DNA from: Acidobacteriota bacterium
GTDB lineage: Bacteria > Acidobacteriota > Holophagae > Holophagales > Holophagaceae
Length of the DNA stretch: 64,000 bases
Direction: 5' to 3'
NCBI GenBank assembly: GCA_021794095.1
Contig: JAJYRN010000004.1
Coordinates: 150,643-214,642, forward strand
The stretch's first letter is position 1, and each line of letters starts with the position of its first letter. Under the pieces are notes generated by a model. That model did not search any database, was not told the DNA's origin, and worked only from the letters and a program-made list of their open reading frames with translations. This document shows positions 50,363 through 59,299 of the stretch, piece by piece. The translations under genes and the position numbers were made by a program.

Positions 50363-50508
50363 CGAGGGGGGACCGCCTGCTCGCCTTCGGCTCGCGATGT
50401 CCCCCCTCGGGCACCCCCACGAGGTGTCCCGGCCGAGCCGGGACACCTCGTCTGACCTGAACGAGGGGGGACCGCCTGCTCCCCTTCGGTTCGCGATGTC
50501 CCCCCTCG
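50363..50508. repeat. composite palindromic repeat, copy 3 (A-B-A, complete)
   Basis: The most complete copy. Hairpin A is at 50363-50373/50399-50409 (CGAGGGGGGAC and complement, perfect 11 bp, 25-base loop). Palindrome B is at 50419-50433/50437-50451 (perfect 15 bp, CGA loop). A second hairpin A is at 50462-50472/50498-50508. It occupies the gap between two divergent histidine-kinase genes and so lies in both of their upstream regions. Confidence 0.9.
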
Positions 50509-50566
50509 TGGGCCTCGAAGGCCTCCAGCCCTTGGCAGCGGGCCTTCAAGCCGCCATCCTGAAGCC

Positions 50567-52006
50567 ATGCCGCCTTCCAATCCGCCCACCGGCCCCCAGC
50601 CCACCCAGGGCAAGGCCAGCTCGGGCCCCAAGCAGCTGGGCCAGAACCCGCCGGCCCCACGCCCCCAGGGCGCCGAACTGATCGCGGAGCTGGTCCAGGC
50701 CCAGCGCCAGTTGACCCAGGCCCTGCATGAGTCCCGCGAGCTGCGGGCCCGCCTGACCCGGCGCTCCCACCAGATGCAGATGCTCCAGCATGTGTCGGAG
50801 ATCCTGGCGGCGACGTCCAAGGGCGCCCAGGTGGCCAGCGTGGTCCTCGATGTGCTGGCCCAGGAGTTCCAGTGCCCCCGCGGCGTGGTCTGGACGCTGG
50901 AGGATGGTGGCTCCGCCTACTTCCCCCGCGAAGGCGCCGGCCTCACCCGCGCCGAATGGTCCGCCCTCAAGCTGCCCGCCCCCAACCCCTTTCCCGAAGT
51001 GCCCCTCGTCCTGTTCCAGAGCCAGTTTCTGGATGCAGCCTGCGGCTCCGGTCCCCTGAGGCTGCTGTGCGGACCCGAAGACGTACCCCTCTACTTCGTG
51101 CCCTTCGAGCACCAGCTCCTCCTGCTGGGCTTCGCCATCCTGGCCATCCCTCCCGACCGCAAGATCGAGGACGAGGATCACGACAGCATCAGCATCCTGC
51201 AGCGGCAGACTGCCGTGTCCCTCTACAATGCCTGGCTGTTCAGGGATCTCTCGGAGCAGCGGGATGCGCTGCAGCGCCAGGCCCTCGAACTGGAGCGCGT
51301 GAACACGGCCCTGCGCGAGGCCGATCAGCTCAAGAGCGAATTCCTGGCCCTCACCAGCCATGAGCTGCGCACGCCCCTCACCGGCATCCTCGGCTTCACG
51401 CGGCTGGTCATGGACGGCCTCTACGACGACGCTGAGGAGATGCGGTCCATGCTCCAGGACAGCTACGCCTCTGGCCAGCACCTGCTCGGCCTGCTCAACG
51501 ACATCCTGGATCTGGCCAAGATCGAATCGGGCCGCCTGGAAGTCCACCCCGAACCCTTCAGCCTCGCCATCCTTGTGGAGGAAGTGAAGCCCATCGCCGA
51601 GGCCTATCCCCGCCGGCCCGACGTGGTGCTGTTCTGGCCTGAGGTGGAAGACCTGCCCGAGGTGCTGGTGGATCCCAGCCGCCTCAAACAGGTGCTGCTG
51701 AACCTGCTTTCCAACGCCCTCAAGTTCACCAAGGATGGCAGCGTCGGCGTGCAAATCGAGCGGCGGCCGGGCTTCCTGGAACTTCGCGTGGTGGACACGG
51801 GCATCGGCGTGAGTCCCGAGGCCCAGGCCCGTCTCTTCCAGAAATTCGCCCAGGCCGATGGCGGCCATGCCCGCGAATACGGCGGCACCGGCCTCGGCCT
51901 TGTGATCTGCAAGCACCTCATGGAAATGATGGGCGGCACCATCGGCCTCGAAAGCGAGGGCCTCGGCCACGGCACCACCATGCGGATCACCGTGCCGATC
52001 GCGTGA
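50567..52006 (+). CDS. soluble GAF-domain sensor histidine kinase
   Basis: A 479-residue kinase without membrane helices. It has a proline/glutamine-rich N-terminus, a coiled coil (about residues 38-75), a GAF-like sensor (about 75-225; HVSEILAATSKGAQVASVVLDVL through QRQTAVSLYNAWLF), a second coiled coil, HisKA with HELRTPLTGILGF, and HATPase_c (NLLSNALKFT, DTGIGV, GGTGLGLVI). It should phosphorylate a separate response regulator, and none is adjacent. A hairpin 33 bases after the stop probably ends the transcript. Confidence 0.9.
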   Translation: MPPSNPPTGPQPTQGKASSGPKQLGQNPPAPRPQGAELIAELVQAQRQLTQALHESRELRARLTRRSHQMQMLQHVSEILAATSKGAQVASVVLDVLAQEFQCPRGVVWTLEDGGSAYFPREGAGLTRAEWSALKLPAPNPFPEVPLVLFQSQFLDAACGSGPLRLLCGPEDVPLYFVPFEHQLLLLGFAILAIPPDRKIEDEDHDSISILQRQTAVSLYNAWLFRDLSEQRDALQRQALELERVNTALREADQLKSEFLALTSHELRTPLTGILGFTRLVMDGLYDDAEEMRSMLQDSYASGQHLLGLLNDILDLAKIESGRLEVHPEPFSLAILVEEVKPIAEAYPRRPDVVLFWPEVEDLPEVLVDPSRLKQVLLNLLSNALKFTKDGSVGVQIERRPGFLELRVVDTGIGVSPEAQARLFQKFAQADGGHAREYGGTGLGLVICKHLMEMMGGTIGLESEGLGHGTTMRITVPIA

Positions 52007-52038
52007 TGGGTGGGGCTCCGACAGGCGATTGTCCCCAT

Positions 52039-52058
52039 CGCGGATCTGGCGATCCGCG
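52039..52058 (+). terminator. hairpin after the GAF kinase gene
   Basis: A perfect 8-bp stem, CGCGGATC-TGGC-GATCCGCG, lies 33 bases after the kinase stop and 55 bases before the next start. No T-tract follows, so termination strength is uncertain. Confidence 0.5.
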
Positions 52059-52113
52059 CCAGGTGAACGGCCAAGGTTCCCTGGTCTATCCTGGAGCTTC
52101 CGCCGGAGATCCC

Positions 52114-53328
52114 ATGTCCTACCGTCGCCGCCCCGACTTCCTGCCCTTCACGCGCCCCATGGTGGGCCAGGAGGAGATCGAGGAGATCATTGACACCATC
52201 CACAGCGGGTGGATCACCACGGGGCCCAAGTCCGCGAGATTCGAAGAAGGCCTCCAGGCCTACAACGGGGTGCCCCACTGCCTGGTGATGAACAGCGCCA
52301 CCACGGCCCAGGAGATCACCATGCAGGTGCTGGGCCTCCAACCCGGCGATGAGGTGATCACCACCTCGCTCACCTGGGTCAGCACCCTCAGCACGGTGGT
52401 CCTCCAGGGCGGCGTGCCGGTGCTGGTGGACATTGATCCGAAGACTCTGAACCTCGATCCAGCGAAGCTGGAAGCAGCCATCACGCCGCGCACGAAGGGC
52501 ATCATCCCCGTGCACCTCACGGGCCTGCCCTGCCCCATGGACGCGATCTGGCGCATCGCGGCGAAGCACGGCCTCTGGGTGGTGGAGGATGCCGCCCAGG
52601 CCATGGGCGCCCACTACAAGGGGAAGAAGATCGGCGCGGATCCCCGCTCGGTCATGAGCGTGTACAGCTTCCACCCCAACAAGAACATGACCACCGGCGA
52701 GGGCGGCGCCATCGCCTTCTTCAACGACGACTACGAAAGCCGCATCAAGCGCCTGCGCTTCCACGGCATTGACCGGGACGCCTGGAAGCGCTTTGCCAAG
52801 GAGGGCAGCCCGCACACGGAGGTGTACGAGCCCGCCCGCAAGGCCAACTTCATGGACCTCCAGGCCGCCATCGGCATCCACCAGATCCCCAAGCTCGATG
52901 GCTTCAACGCCCGACGCGGCGTGCTGTTCCAGCGCTACCTGGAACTCATGAAGGATGTCGAGGAGCTGATGCTGCCCTGGGCGGGCGACGCCGACCACGG
53001 CCACTGCTTCCACCTCTTCGTGGCGCGGCTGCGGCCTGAGAAGGCCGGACTGGACCGGGATGCCTTCGTGGCGGCGCTGAAGGAGGAGAACATCGGCACC
53101 GGCATCCACTACCGGCCCGCCCACCTCCACCCCTGGTACCGGGATTTCTACGCCGCCCACCCCGGCCACCTGCCCGCGGATGGCCTGCCGCACACGGACT
53201 GGAGCGGGGAGCGGCTCCTGAGCCTGCCCCTCTGGCCCGGCCTCACCGAGGCGGACCAGGACCAGACGGTGGCCGCCATCAAGCAGGTGCTGGCCCAGGC
53301 GAAGGCCGCGCACAAGGTCGTCCTGTAG
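52114..53328 (+). CDS. DegT/DnrJ/EryC1/StrS-family aminotransferase
   Basis: A 404-residue PLP aminotransferase of the sugar-aminotransferase family (ArnB-like). The blocks are FTRPMVGQEEIEEIIDTIHSGWITTGP, MNSATTAQEITMQVLGLQPGDEVI, VEDAAQAMGAHYKGKKIG, the PLP-lysine in SFHPNKNMTTGEGG, and a C-terminal GIHYRPAHLHPWY. It transaminates keto-sugar nucleotides for lipopolysaccharide or other surface glycans. No other sugar genes are nearby, so the product is unknown. The ATG at 52114 follows CGGAGA. Confidence 0.92.
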   Translation: MSYRRRPDFLPFTRPMVGQEEIEEIIDTIHSGWITTGPKSARFEEGLQAYNGVPHCLVMNSATTAQEITMQVLGLQPGDEVITTSLTWVSTLSTVVLQGGVPVLVDIDPKTLNLDPAKLEAAITPRTKGIIPVHLTGLPCPMDAIWRIAAKHGLWVVEDAAQAMGAHYKGKKIGADPRSVMSVYSFHPNKNMTTGEGGAIAFFNDDYESRIKRLRFHGIDRDAWKRFAKEGSPHTEVYEPARKANFMDLQAAIGIHQIPKLDGFNARRGVLFQRYLELMKDVEELMLPWAGDADHGHCFHLFVARLRPEKAGLDRDAFVAALKEENIGTGIHYRPAHLHPWYRDFYAAHPGHLPADGLPHTDWSGERLLSLPLWPGLTEADQDQTVAAIKQVLAQAKAAHKVVL

Positions 53329-53390
53329 CTGAGATTTACCAAACCAGGCCTGGGTGCCGATAGGTATTGCCGGGGAGCCTCACGCATCCC

Positions 53391-55238
53391 ATGGTCAATG
53401 CGGTCATCATCCTTCTCTCGGTGCTGCTCCAGGTTCTCGCAGCGGGTGTCGCATTGCGCACCCTGCGGATCACCGAGCACCGGGCGGCCTCCATTCTGAT
53501 CACCCTCGCCCTGGCCCTGATGGCCCTCCGCCGGGCCTACCTGCTGGGGGAACAGTTGGTGAAGGGACAGCTCCCCCCCTGGCTCATGCCCACGGAGATC
53601 CTCGCCCTGGTCATCTCGGGACTGATGCTGACGGGCATCATCCTCGTCCGGCGCGAGCTTCTGATCCTGCGGAAACGGCGGCTCACCGCGGATTCCTCCA
53701 GCACCCGTGCCCGCCTGGAAGTGGATCGGCTGGCCGCTGTCATGGAGGCGGCACCGTTGCCCATCTGGATCGCCGAGGATCCGGAATGCCGGGTGATCCA
53801 CGGCAACCCGGCCGCGGACGACCTGCTGCGCATGCCCAGGCGGTCCAACCATTCCCAGAGCACCCCCGGCGGCCGAGGGCCCGGGCATTTCCGCTTCCAG
53901 CGCGAGGGGCGGGATCTGCCCCCGGAGGATCTGCCCATGCAGCAGGCCGTGCGCCGGGGAGAGACCATCCGGGGTGCCCCCATGGACCTGCTGTTCGAGG
54001 ATGGCACCCTGCTGCATCTGCTCGGCAACGCCACCCCCCTGCGGGATGCGGAAGGCCAGGTCATCGGCGGTGTGGCCTCCTTCGTGGACCTCACGGAGGT
54101 CCGCCGCATGGAGACGCGACTTCGGCACACGGACAAATTCGAAAGCCTCAGCCTCATGGCGGGGGGTATCGCCCACGACTTCAACAACCTCTTCCAGGCC
54201 ATCGTGGGGAACCTCGAATTGGCGCGGACCCGGCTGCCCGAGGGGCATCCCGCCCTGGCCTACCTGGATCGCCTCCAGGGCAGCCTGGACCGGGCCACGG
54301 GGTTGAGCCGGGAGATCCTGCACTGCTCCGGCGGGGAATTCCGGAGGCCGGAATCCCTCGACCTCTCAGAGGTGGTCACGACCGTCACTGCGGGGCATCC
54401 CGGCACCGTGGAGGTCACCCTGGCTGCGGATCTACCTCCGATCGTGGCCGATGCCCGGCTGGTGGCCCGCGTGGCGGAAGGCATCCTGGCCAACGCCCTG
54501 GAGGCGGGCCCGCCGGGCAGCCCGGTGCAGGTACGGGCCTTCGCGCATCGCATGGAACCCATGGACCTCACCATGGGGTTCTGGCCCGAAGCGCCCCCCA
54601 TGGGCCCCTGCGTGGTCCTGGAGATCCAGGACCACGGAGATGGCATCCCCGCGGCTACCGTGCCGAGGATTTTCGATCCCTTCTTCTCCACCCGCACCGT
54701 GGGACGGGGGTTGGGCCTGGCCTCGGCCCTGGGTATTGTCCGCAGCCATGGCGGAGGCATCCAGGTGGAGAGCACACCCGGTCAGGGCAGCCGGTTCCGC
54801 GTCTATTTCCCCTCCCGGGAACCCATTATTCCCGCCGTGGCGCCATCCCCTGCCACCGCCGCCAGGGGCCGGCGGGTGCTGCTGGTGGACGATGAACCCG
54901 ACCTGCGGGAGACCCTGGCGGAGATGCTGCACGAGTGGTTCGGCTACGACGTGGAGGAAGCCGGGGATGGCGAAGAGGCCCTGGCCCGCTTCCAGCGCCA
55001 GCCGGAGGCCTACGACCTGGTGCTGCTGGATGCCACCATGCCCCGCCTGGGCGGCGTGGAAGCCTTCCGGGCCATGCGGGCGATCCGTCCCGGCCTGGCG
55101 GGCATCCTCGCCAGTGGCTATGCCGAGGAGGATGCCCGGCAACAGGCCCAGGCACAGGGCTTCGCCGACTTCCTGAAGAAGCCCTTCAGCAGCTCGGAAC
55201 TGCGGGAGGTGCTGGAGCGGACGGCCCCCAAGCCCTGA
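53391..55238 (+). CDS. hybrid histidine kinase with C-terminal receiver domain
   Basis: A 615-residue protein. It has three short hydrophobic segments at about residues 1-90 (AVIILLSVLLQVLAAGVAL, ILITLALALMAL, ILALVISGLMLTGIILV), a PAS domain (about 120-240; VMEAAPLPIWIAEDPE), HisKA with GGIAHDFNNLFQAIVGNLE, HATPase_c (ILANALEAG, DHGDGIPA, GRGLGLASALGI) and a receiver domain (about 490-612; VLLVDDEPDLRET, phospho-Asp in LVLLDATMP, Lys in FLKKPF). The HDFNN kinase type is common in hybrid kinases. The ATG at 53391 is preferred to an in-frame TTG at 53367. It stands alone. Confidence 0.9.
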   Translation: MVNAVIILLSVLLQVLAAGVALRTLRITEHRAASILITLALALMALRRAYLLGEQLVKGQLPPWLMPTEILALVISGLMLTGIILVRRELLILRKRRLTADSSSTRARLEVDRLAAVMEAAPLPIWIAEDPECRVIHGNPAADDLLRMPRRSNHSQSTPGGRGPGHFRFQREGRDLPPEDLPMQQAVRRGETIRGAPMDLLFEDGTLLHLLGNATPLRDAEGQVIGGVASFVDLTEVRRMETRLRHTDKFESLSLMAGGIAHDFNNLFQAIVGNLELARTRLPEGHPALAYLDRLQGSLDRATGLSREILHCSGGEFRRPESLDLSEVVTTVTAGHPGTVEVTLAADLPPIVADARLVARVAEGILANALEAGPPGSPVQVRAFAHRMEPMDLTMGFWPEAPPMGPCVVLEIQDHGDGIPAATVPRIFDPFFSTRTVGRGLGLASALGIVRSHGGGIQVESTPGQGSRFRVYFPSREPIIPAVAPSPATAARGRRVLLVDDEPDLRETLAEMLHEWFGYDVEEAGDGEEALARFQRQPEAYDLVLLDATMPRLGGVEAFRAMRAIRPGLAGILASGYAEEDARQQAQAQGFADFLKKPFSSSELREVLERTAPKP

Positions 55239-55252
55239 GGTTCGCAGGCGGA

Positions 55253-56728
55253 TCAGCCCAGAGGCGCCCGCTCGTGGGGCAGGGTGGGCATGGGCGCATA
55301 GAGGGTGGTCCCGGGATCCACCATGTAGAGGTTGCCCACGCGCCCCGTGTAGGCGCAGGCGTACTGCTGGATCTGGTCCGCAAAGCGGGTCTGGTCCTCG
55401 CCTTCCCGGAAGATGGGGCCCCAGGTGGGATTGAACGCCGCCTCGATGGAGCGCGTCAGGCGATCCAGTTCCAGGCCCTGCAGTTCCGCCCGGCGCTGGA
55501 GGGCCTCGGCGCTGCTGGCGAGGTGCGCCGCCTCGTGGTCCAGGGCCACCGTGGCCTCCGGGCTCAGCCGCGGCCCCAGCACGTGACGGTGGACCCGGTT
55601 GCGCTTCCACTGGTCGTAGAGTACCGAAGCCCGGCGCAGGGTGCGCCGCCGCACGGTCTCCAACCGCAGGGAATCCCGCAGACCATCGGCCTTGGCCTCC
55701 AGGAGCTGCAGTTCCCGTTCGAGCTCCGGTACCAGCAGCAGGGTCCGCCAGGACGCGTTCTTCTTGGAGCGCAGCACATCGCCGAAGATATGGTCGCCCA
55801 CGTAGAGCACCTGGTCGCCTTCGGCCTGGAGCTGGGCCTCCAGCCAGGCGGTATGGCCCCCGGAAAAGCAGCGGGGATGGCCCTCGATAGGCACCGCCGG
55901 GGGGGCCTCGGTAAAGAAGCCGGGCTTCCGGCTGCTCACCACGATCAGATCGAAATAGTCCGTCCATTTCGGCCGGGCCTCGTCCTGGCCGTCGAGCAGG
56001 TGCCCCAGCACGCCGTCCGTGAACGTCCATTCGCTATTGGTCAGCAGGAACAGCTTCTTGCCGGACCGTTTGAGACGGTCCAGCGCCAGGGCGAGCTTGG
56101 GATCGTGGGGGATGAAGTAGTCCTTGTGCTCCAGGATCTCCGCCTTCATCTCGCCGTTCCGGTGGGCCGTATCAATGGCCCACCGTACCTGCTGGAAGAT
56201 CTGGAGGTAGTTGTCCGCCTTCAGGAACCCCTGATCCACGCCATCCACCATCTGCGCGAAGAGATGGCTTTCGGGGATCTCGAACAGGGTGTCAATGCTG
56301 CGGAAACCCTTGGCGGTGGCGGCCAGGCGGCGGCGGCCGTAGGTCGCCTCGATCTCCGGGCGGCCCAGGGCGCGGCTGCCGTGGCAGGCCCGCACCACTT
56401 GGCGCTCGCGGTTGAGCTTCAGGAGGTTCCCCCGGAGGCCGTCCAGCACGAGCCCGCGCACCGCAAAGGCGGGATCGTACTCCACCCCCAGCAGCCAGGG
56501 CGAGTATTGGTGCTCCCGCACCAGCAGGCGGGCCGCCTTCTTGAAGGCCAGCTCGTCTATCTCCGGCGCGCGGTAGCGGGCCAGCGTATGGTCCATGTCG
56601 AAGCCGATGGCCTTGATCTCGCCGAGGGGCAGTGTCCGCAGGGCGAACAGCTTCTCCGCCGGGGGCAGACGATCTTCCGCGTCCCGCAGGGGCGGAGCAG
56701 CGAGGAGGGCGGGATCCCAGGACACCAT
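55253..56728 (-). CDS. HAD-IG family 5'-nucleotidase
   Basis: A 491-residue HAD-superfamily phosphatase similar to cytosolic purine 5'-nucleotidases. The motifs are AIGFDMDHTLARY (nucleophile Asp and general-acid Asp), LFLLTNSEWTF (motif II), a lysine further on, and YVGDHIFGDVLRSKK (motif IV). Length and order fit the family, which hydrolyses purine nucleoside monophosphates. It contains a rare ATA isoleucine codon before Asp (EIDEL), part of the codon pattern described in the findings. It ends convergently with the hybrid kinase, 14 bases apart. Confidence 0.9.
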   Translation of the reverse strand: MVSWDPALLAAPPLRDAEDRLPPAEKLFALRTLPLGEIKAIGFDMDHTLARYRAPEIDELAFKKAARLLVREHQYSPWLLGVEYDPAFAVRGLVLDGLRGNLLKLNRERQVVRACHGSRALGRPEIEATYGRRRLAATAKGFRSIDTLFEIPESHLFAQMVDGVDQGFLKADNYLQIFQQVRWAIDTAHRNGEMKAEILEHKDYFIPHDPKLALALDRLKRSGKKLFLLTNSEWTFTDGVLGHLLDGQDEARPKWTDYFDLIVVSSRKPGFFTEAPPAVPIEGHPRCFSGGHTAWLEAQLQAEGDQVLYVGDHIFGDVLRSKKNASWRTLLLVPELERELQLLEAKADGLRDSLRLETVRRRTLRRASVLYDQWKRNRVHRHVLGPRLSPEATVALDHEAAHLASSAEALQRRAELQGLELDRLTRSIEAAFNPTWGPIFREGEDQTRFADQIQQYACAYTGRVGNLYMVDPGTTLYAPMPTLPHERAPLG

Positions 56729-56764
56729 GGAGGGAGTCTACCCCCCCCTCGCTGTGCCGGGTTT

Positions 56765-59110
56765 TCAGAACCAGGGCCAGGGCTTGAGGACGAACCCCGC
56801 CGGGGGCGTATTCCCGGCCAGGTGGCGCACGAAGTAGTCCCAGCGGCGCCGCGTCACATAGGGTGTAGCCGCGCCATAGCCGTGGGCCGCGTTCGGGATC
56901 ATGAGCAGGTCGAAATCCTTGTTCGCCTTGATGAGTGCATCCACCACCAGCAGGGTGTTGTTGGGCGGAACGTTGTCATCCATCGTCCCGTGCACCAGCA
57001 TCAGGCGGCCCTTGAGGTTCCCCGCCAGCTTCTGGTTGGCCTGGTTGTCGTAGTTCGTGGCGCCATTCTTTCCGGTCGTCAGCAGCCCCTCCCACTTCTC
57101 GCCCCAGTCGGCCTCGTACACCCGGTTGTCGTGGTTGCCGCTCTCGGCCCAGCCCACCTTGAAGAAATCCGGATAGCGGAACAGCGCATCGGCCGTGGCG
57201 TCGCCGCCTCCGGAATGGCCCCAGATGCCCACGCGGCCCAGATCCATCCAGGCGTGCCGCTGTCCCAATTCCCGGAGCCCAGCCACCTGATCCGGCAGGG
57301 TGTTGTCGCCCATGTCGCCATACCAGACATCGTGGAAGGCCTTGGACCGCCAGGGCGTGCCCATCCCGTCAATGGCCACGACAATGAAGCCGAGTTCCGA
57401 CAGCGCCTGGTTGTCCCCGTCAGCGGGCAGGAAACTGAAACTGAACACCGAGCCCTCCTGCGGGCCAGGATAGATGTAGTCCACCACCGGGTACTTCCGG
57501 TGCGGATCGAGATGGGTCGGCGTGAACATCAGGCCGTAGAGATCGGTCTTGCCATCGCGGGCCTTCACGGTGATGGGCACCGGCGGCTTCCAGCCCGTGG
57601 CCACCAGGCGCGAGAGGTCCGCCTTCGCCACCGTGGCCAGCACGCGGCCATGCTCCGCCTCGCGCAGCACCGTCACGGGCGCCGTGGTGGGCGTGGAATA
57701 GCTGTCCACGAAAAAGCGCCCGTCCTTCGACATCGTGATGGTGTGATCGGCGGCCTCCGGCGTCAGCAGCACGGGCTTCCCGCCATCCAGACTCACGCGC
57801 CAGAACTGCTGGTCGTAGGGTTGCACCCCCGGGGTGCGGCCCACGCCGCGGAACCACACGGTGCGGGTCTTGGGATCCACCCGCAGCACCTCGGTGACGT
57901 TGCCCTCACCCGAGGTGATGGCGCGTTTCTCCAGCCCCGTCGTGAGGTCCACCAGGTAGAGGTTGCCCCAGTTGGTCTTCTCGCTGAACCAGATCGCCTC
58001 CTGGGTGCCCGGCAGGTAGCGCCAGTTCGCCGCGCCATTCCCGCTTTCGTAGTAGGTGGCCACATCCTCGTGGTACACGGTGCGCACCGCGCCAGTCGCG
58101 GCATCCGCGATGCGGAGGGCCTCATGCTTGTGGTCCCGCGAGGTGGAGACGAAGGCCAGGGTCCGGCCGTCCGGCGCCCATTTCACGTCATCCCAGGTGC
58201 CATGCGGCCGGGAGGCGAGGTCATCGCTCAGGGTGGAACGGTGGAAATCGGGAGGCATCTGGAGGCGCACCACCCGGCGCTCCGGCACATCAATGATCAC
58301 GCGCTGGATCATCGTGACGTGGGCATCCCCGGGCAGCGGGTACTTCCACGCCTTCAGCTGCGGGTGGCCCACCTGGGTGGACACGAGGTACATGTCGCCA
58401 TCCTGGCGCTGGTCCTGCTGAAAGGTCGCGAGCTTCGTGGAATCGGGCGACCACACCACGATGGCGCGGTCGCTATGCTCCCAGCCGGCGTTGTCCGTGG
58501 CGTAGCCGAAATTCTCCACCCCATCCGTGGTGAGCTGCGTCTCCTGGCCCGTGGCCATGTCCCGCACCCACAGGTTCCAGCCGCGGATGAAGGCCTCCTG
58601 GCGGCGATCGGGCGACAGAACGCCAGGTTCCTTCCCCGTTTTCAGGGCCGCCCGCGGGTCTACGCAACTGCCCGCGCCCCGGAGGTCACACAGGTAGCGC
58701 CGGCCCGCCAGGGCGACTTCGAAACGGCCATCCGCCTCGGGCCGGTAGTCGGTGAGGCCCAGCTTCCCGGCGGCCACGGGCTTGCCGCTGGCCTTGGTCA
58801 GCAGCGCCGCCAGCCGCTCCTGGTCGAAGAGGGGTGCCGTCGTGTCCGTGCGGACATCCCTCAGCAGGTAGTGATCCCCCTGGGCATCGTGATCCACGTA
58901 CCAGAAGCGATCGCCCTCCAGCCAGTGCACCAGGCGCACATCGTGATCCACCAGCGGCCGGGTGATGTAGGGCATGAACCGCTCGGCCCGGGCGTAGTCC
59001 TGAATCGTCAGCGCCTGCCCCTGGGCCCAAGCGGTGGAACTGGCGGCCAGGACGAGCAGGCCCTGGAACAGCAGGGCGCGCGAGCGGGCAGGAGCGGGGA
59101 TGGAAGGCAT
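56765..59110 (-). CDS. secreted S9 family peptidase (dipeptidyl peptidase IV-like)
   Basis: A 781-residue serine peptidase with a signal peptide (LLFQGLLVLAASSTAWAQ), an N-terminal beta-propeller of the DPP IV type (about residues 60-490) and a C-terminal alpha/beta hydrolase. The catalytic triad is visible: Ser in GIWGHSGGGDATA, Asp in HGTMDDNVPPNN and His in NAAHGYG. It removes dipeptides from the N-termini of peptides in the periplasm or outside. The ATG at 59110 has an AGGGAG ribosome-binding site; the frame is open further upstream but lacks a signal. Confidence 0.92.
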   Translation of the reverse strand: MPSIPAPARSRALLFQGLLVLAASSTAWAQGQALTIQDYARAERFMPYITRPLVDHDVRLVHWLEGDRFWYVDHDAQGDHYLLRDVRTDTTAPLFDQERLAALLTKASGKPVAAGKLGLTDYRPEADGRFEVALAGRRYLCDLRGAGSCVDPRAALKTGKEPGVLSPDRRQEAFIRGWNLWVRDMATGQETQLTTDGVENFGYATDNAGWEHSDRAIVVWSPDSTKLATFQQDQRQDGDMYLVSTQVGHPQLKAWKYPLPGDAHVTMIQRVIIDVPERRVVRLQMPPDFHRSTLSDDLASRPHGTWDDVKWAPDGRTLAFVSTSRDHKHEALRIADAATGAVRTVYHEDVATYYESGNGAANWRYLPGTQEAIWFSEKTNWGNLYLVDLTTGLEKRAITSGEGNVTEVLRVDPKTRTVWFRGVGRTPGVQPYDQQFWRVSLDGGKPVLLTPEAADHTITMSKDGRFFVDSYSTPTTAPVTVLREAEHGRVLATVAKADLSRLVATGWKPPVPITVKARDGKTDLYGLMFTPTHLDPHRKYPVVDYIYPGPQEGSVFSFSFLPADGDNQALSELGFIVVAIDGMGTPWRSKAFHDVWYGDMGDNTLPDQVAGLRELGQRHAWMDLGRVGIWGHSGGGDATADALFRYPDFFKVGWAESGNHDNRVYEADWGEKWEGLLTTGKNGATNYDNQANQKLAGNLKGRLMLVHGTMDDNVPPNNTLLVVDALIKANKDFDLLMIPNAAHGYGAATPYVTRRRWDYFVRHLAGNTPPAGFVLKPWPWF

Positions 59111-59247
59111 GGACACTCCCTCTGGGGATGGTTCCGGGATGCACAACGGAAACAGGCGAGCCAGCCTCGAAGGTAGCCCATGTGTGCGAAGGGAGCCACC
59201 GTGGGCTCGGGGCGGCCTGGGCCCCATCGTTCAGGGCAGACGTAGGC

Positions 59248-59294
59248 GCGAGGGGGACGCAGAGCGCGAGAGGGGCCCGGGCAGTCCCCCTCGC
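59248..59294. repeat. hairpin related to repeat element A
   Basis: A perfect 11-bp inverted repeat, GCGAGGGGGAC (59248-59258) and GTCCCCCTCGC (59284-59294), with a 25-base loop, the same loop length as hairpin A. The flank TCGTTCAGGGCAGA (59228-59241) matches the flank of the 47.6-kb copy. It lies just after the stop of the aldo/keto reductase gene (read on the minus strand) and could be a decayed copy or a terminator. Confidence 0.55.
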
Positions 59295-59299
59295 TCGCA

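Noticed and set aside
52003..52113. A longer N-terminus for the DegT-type aminotransferase
   Set aside because: The upstream codons cover a terminator-like hairpin. The family N-terminus and a ribosome-binding site support the ATG at 52114.
54935..59176. A 1413-codon open frame on the plus strand across three genes
   Set aside because: It is antisense to the HAD nucleotidase and S9 peptidase genes and has low-complexity translation. High GC content suppresses stop codons in shadow frames.
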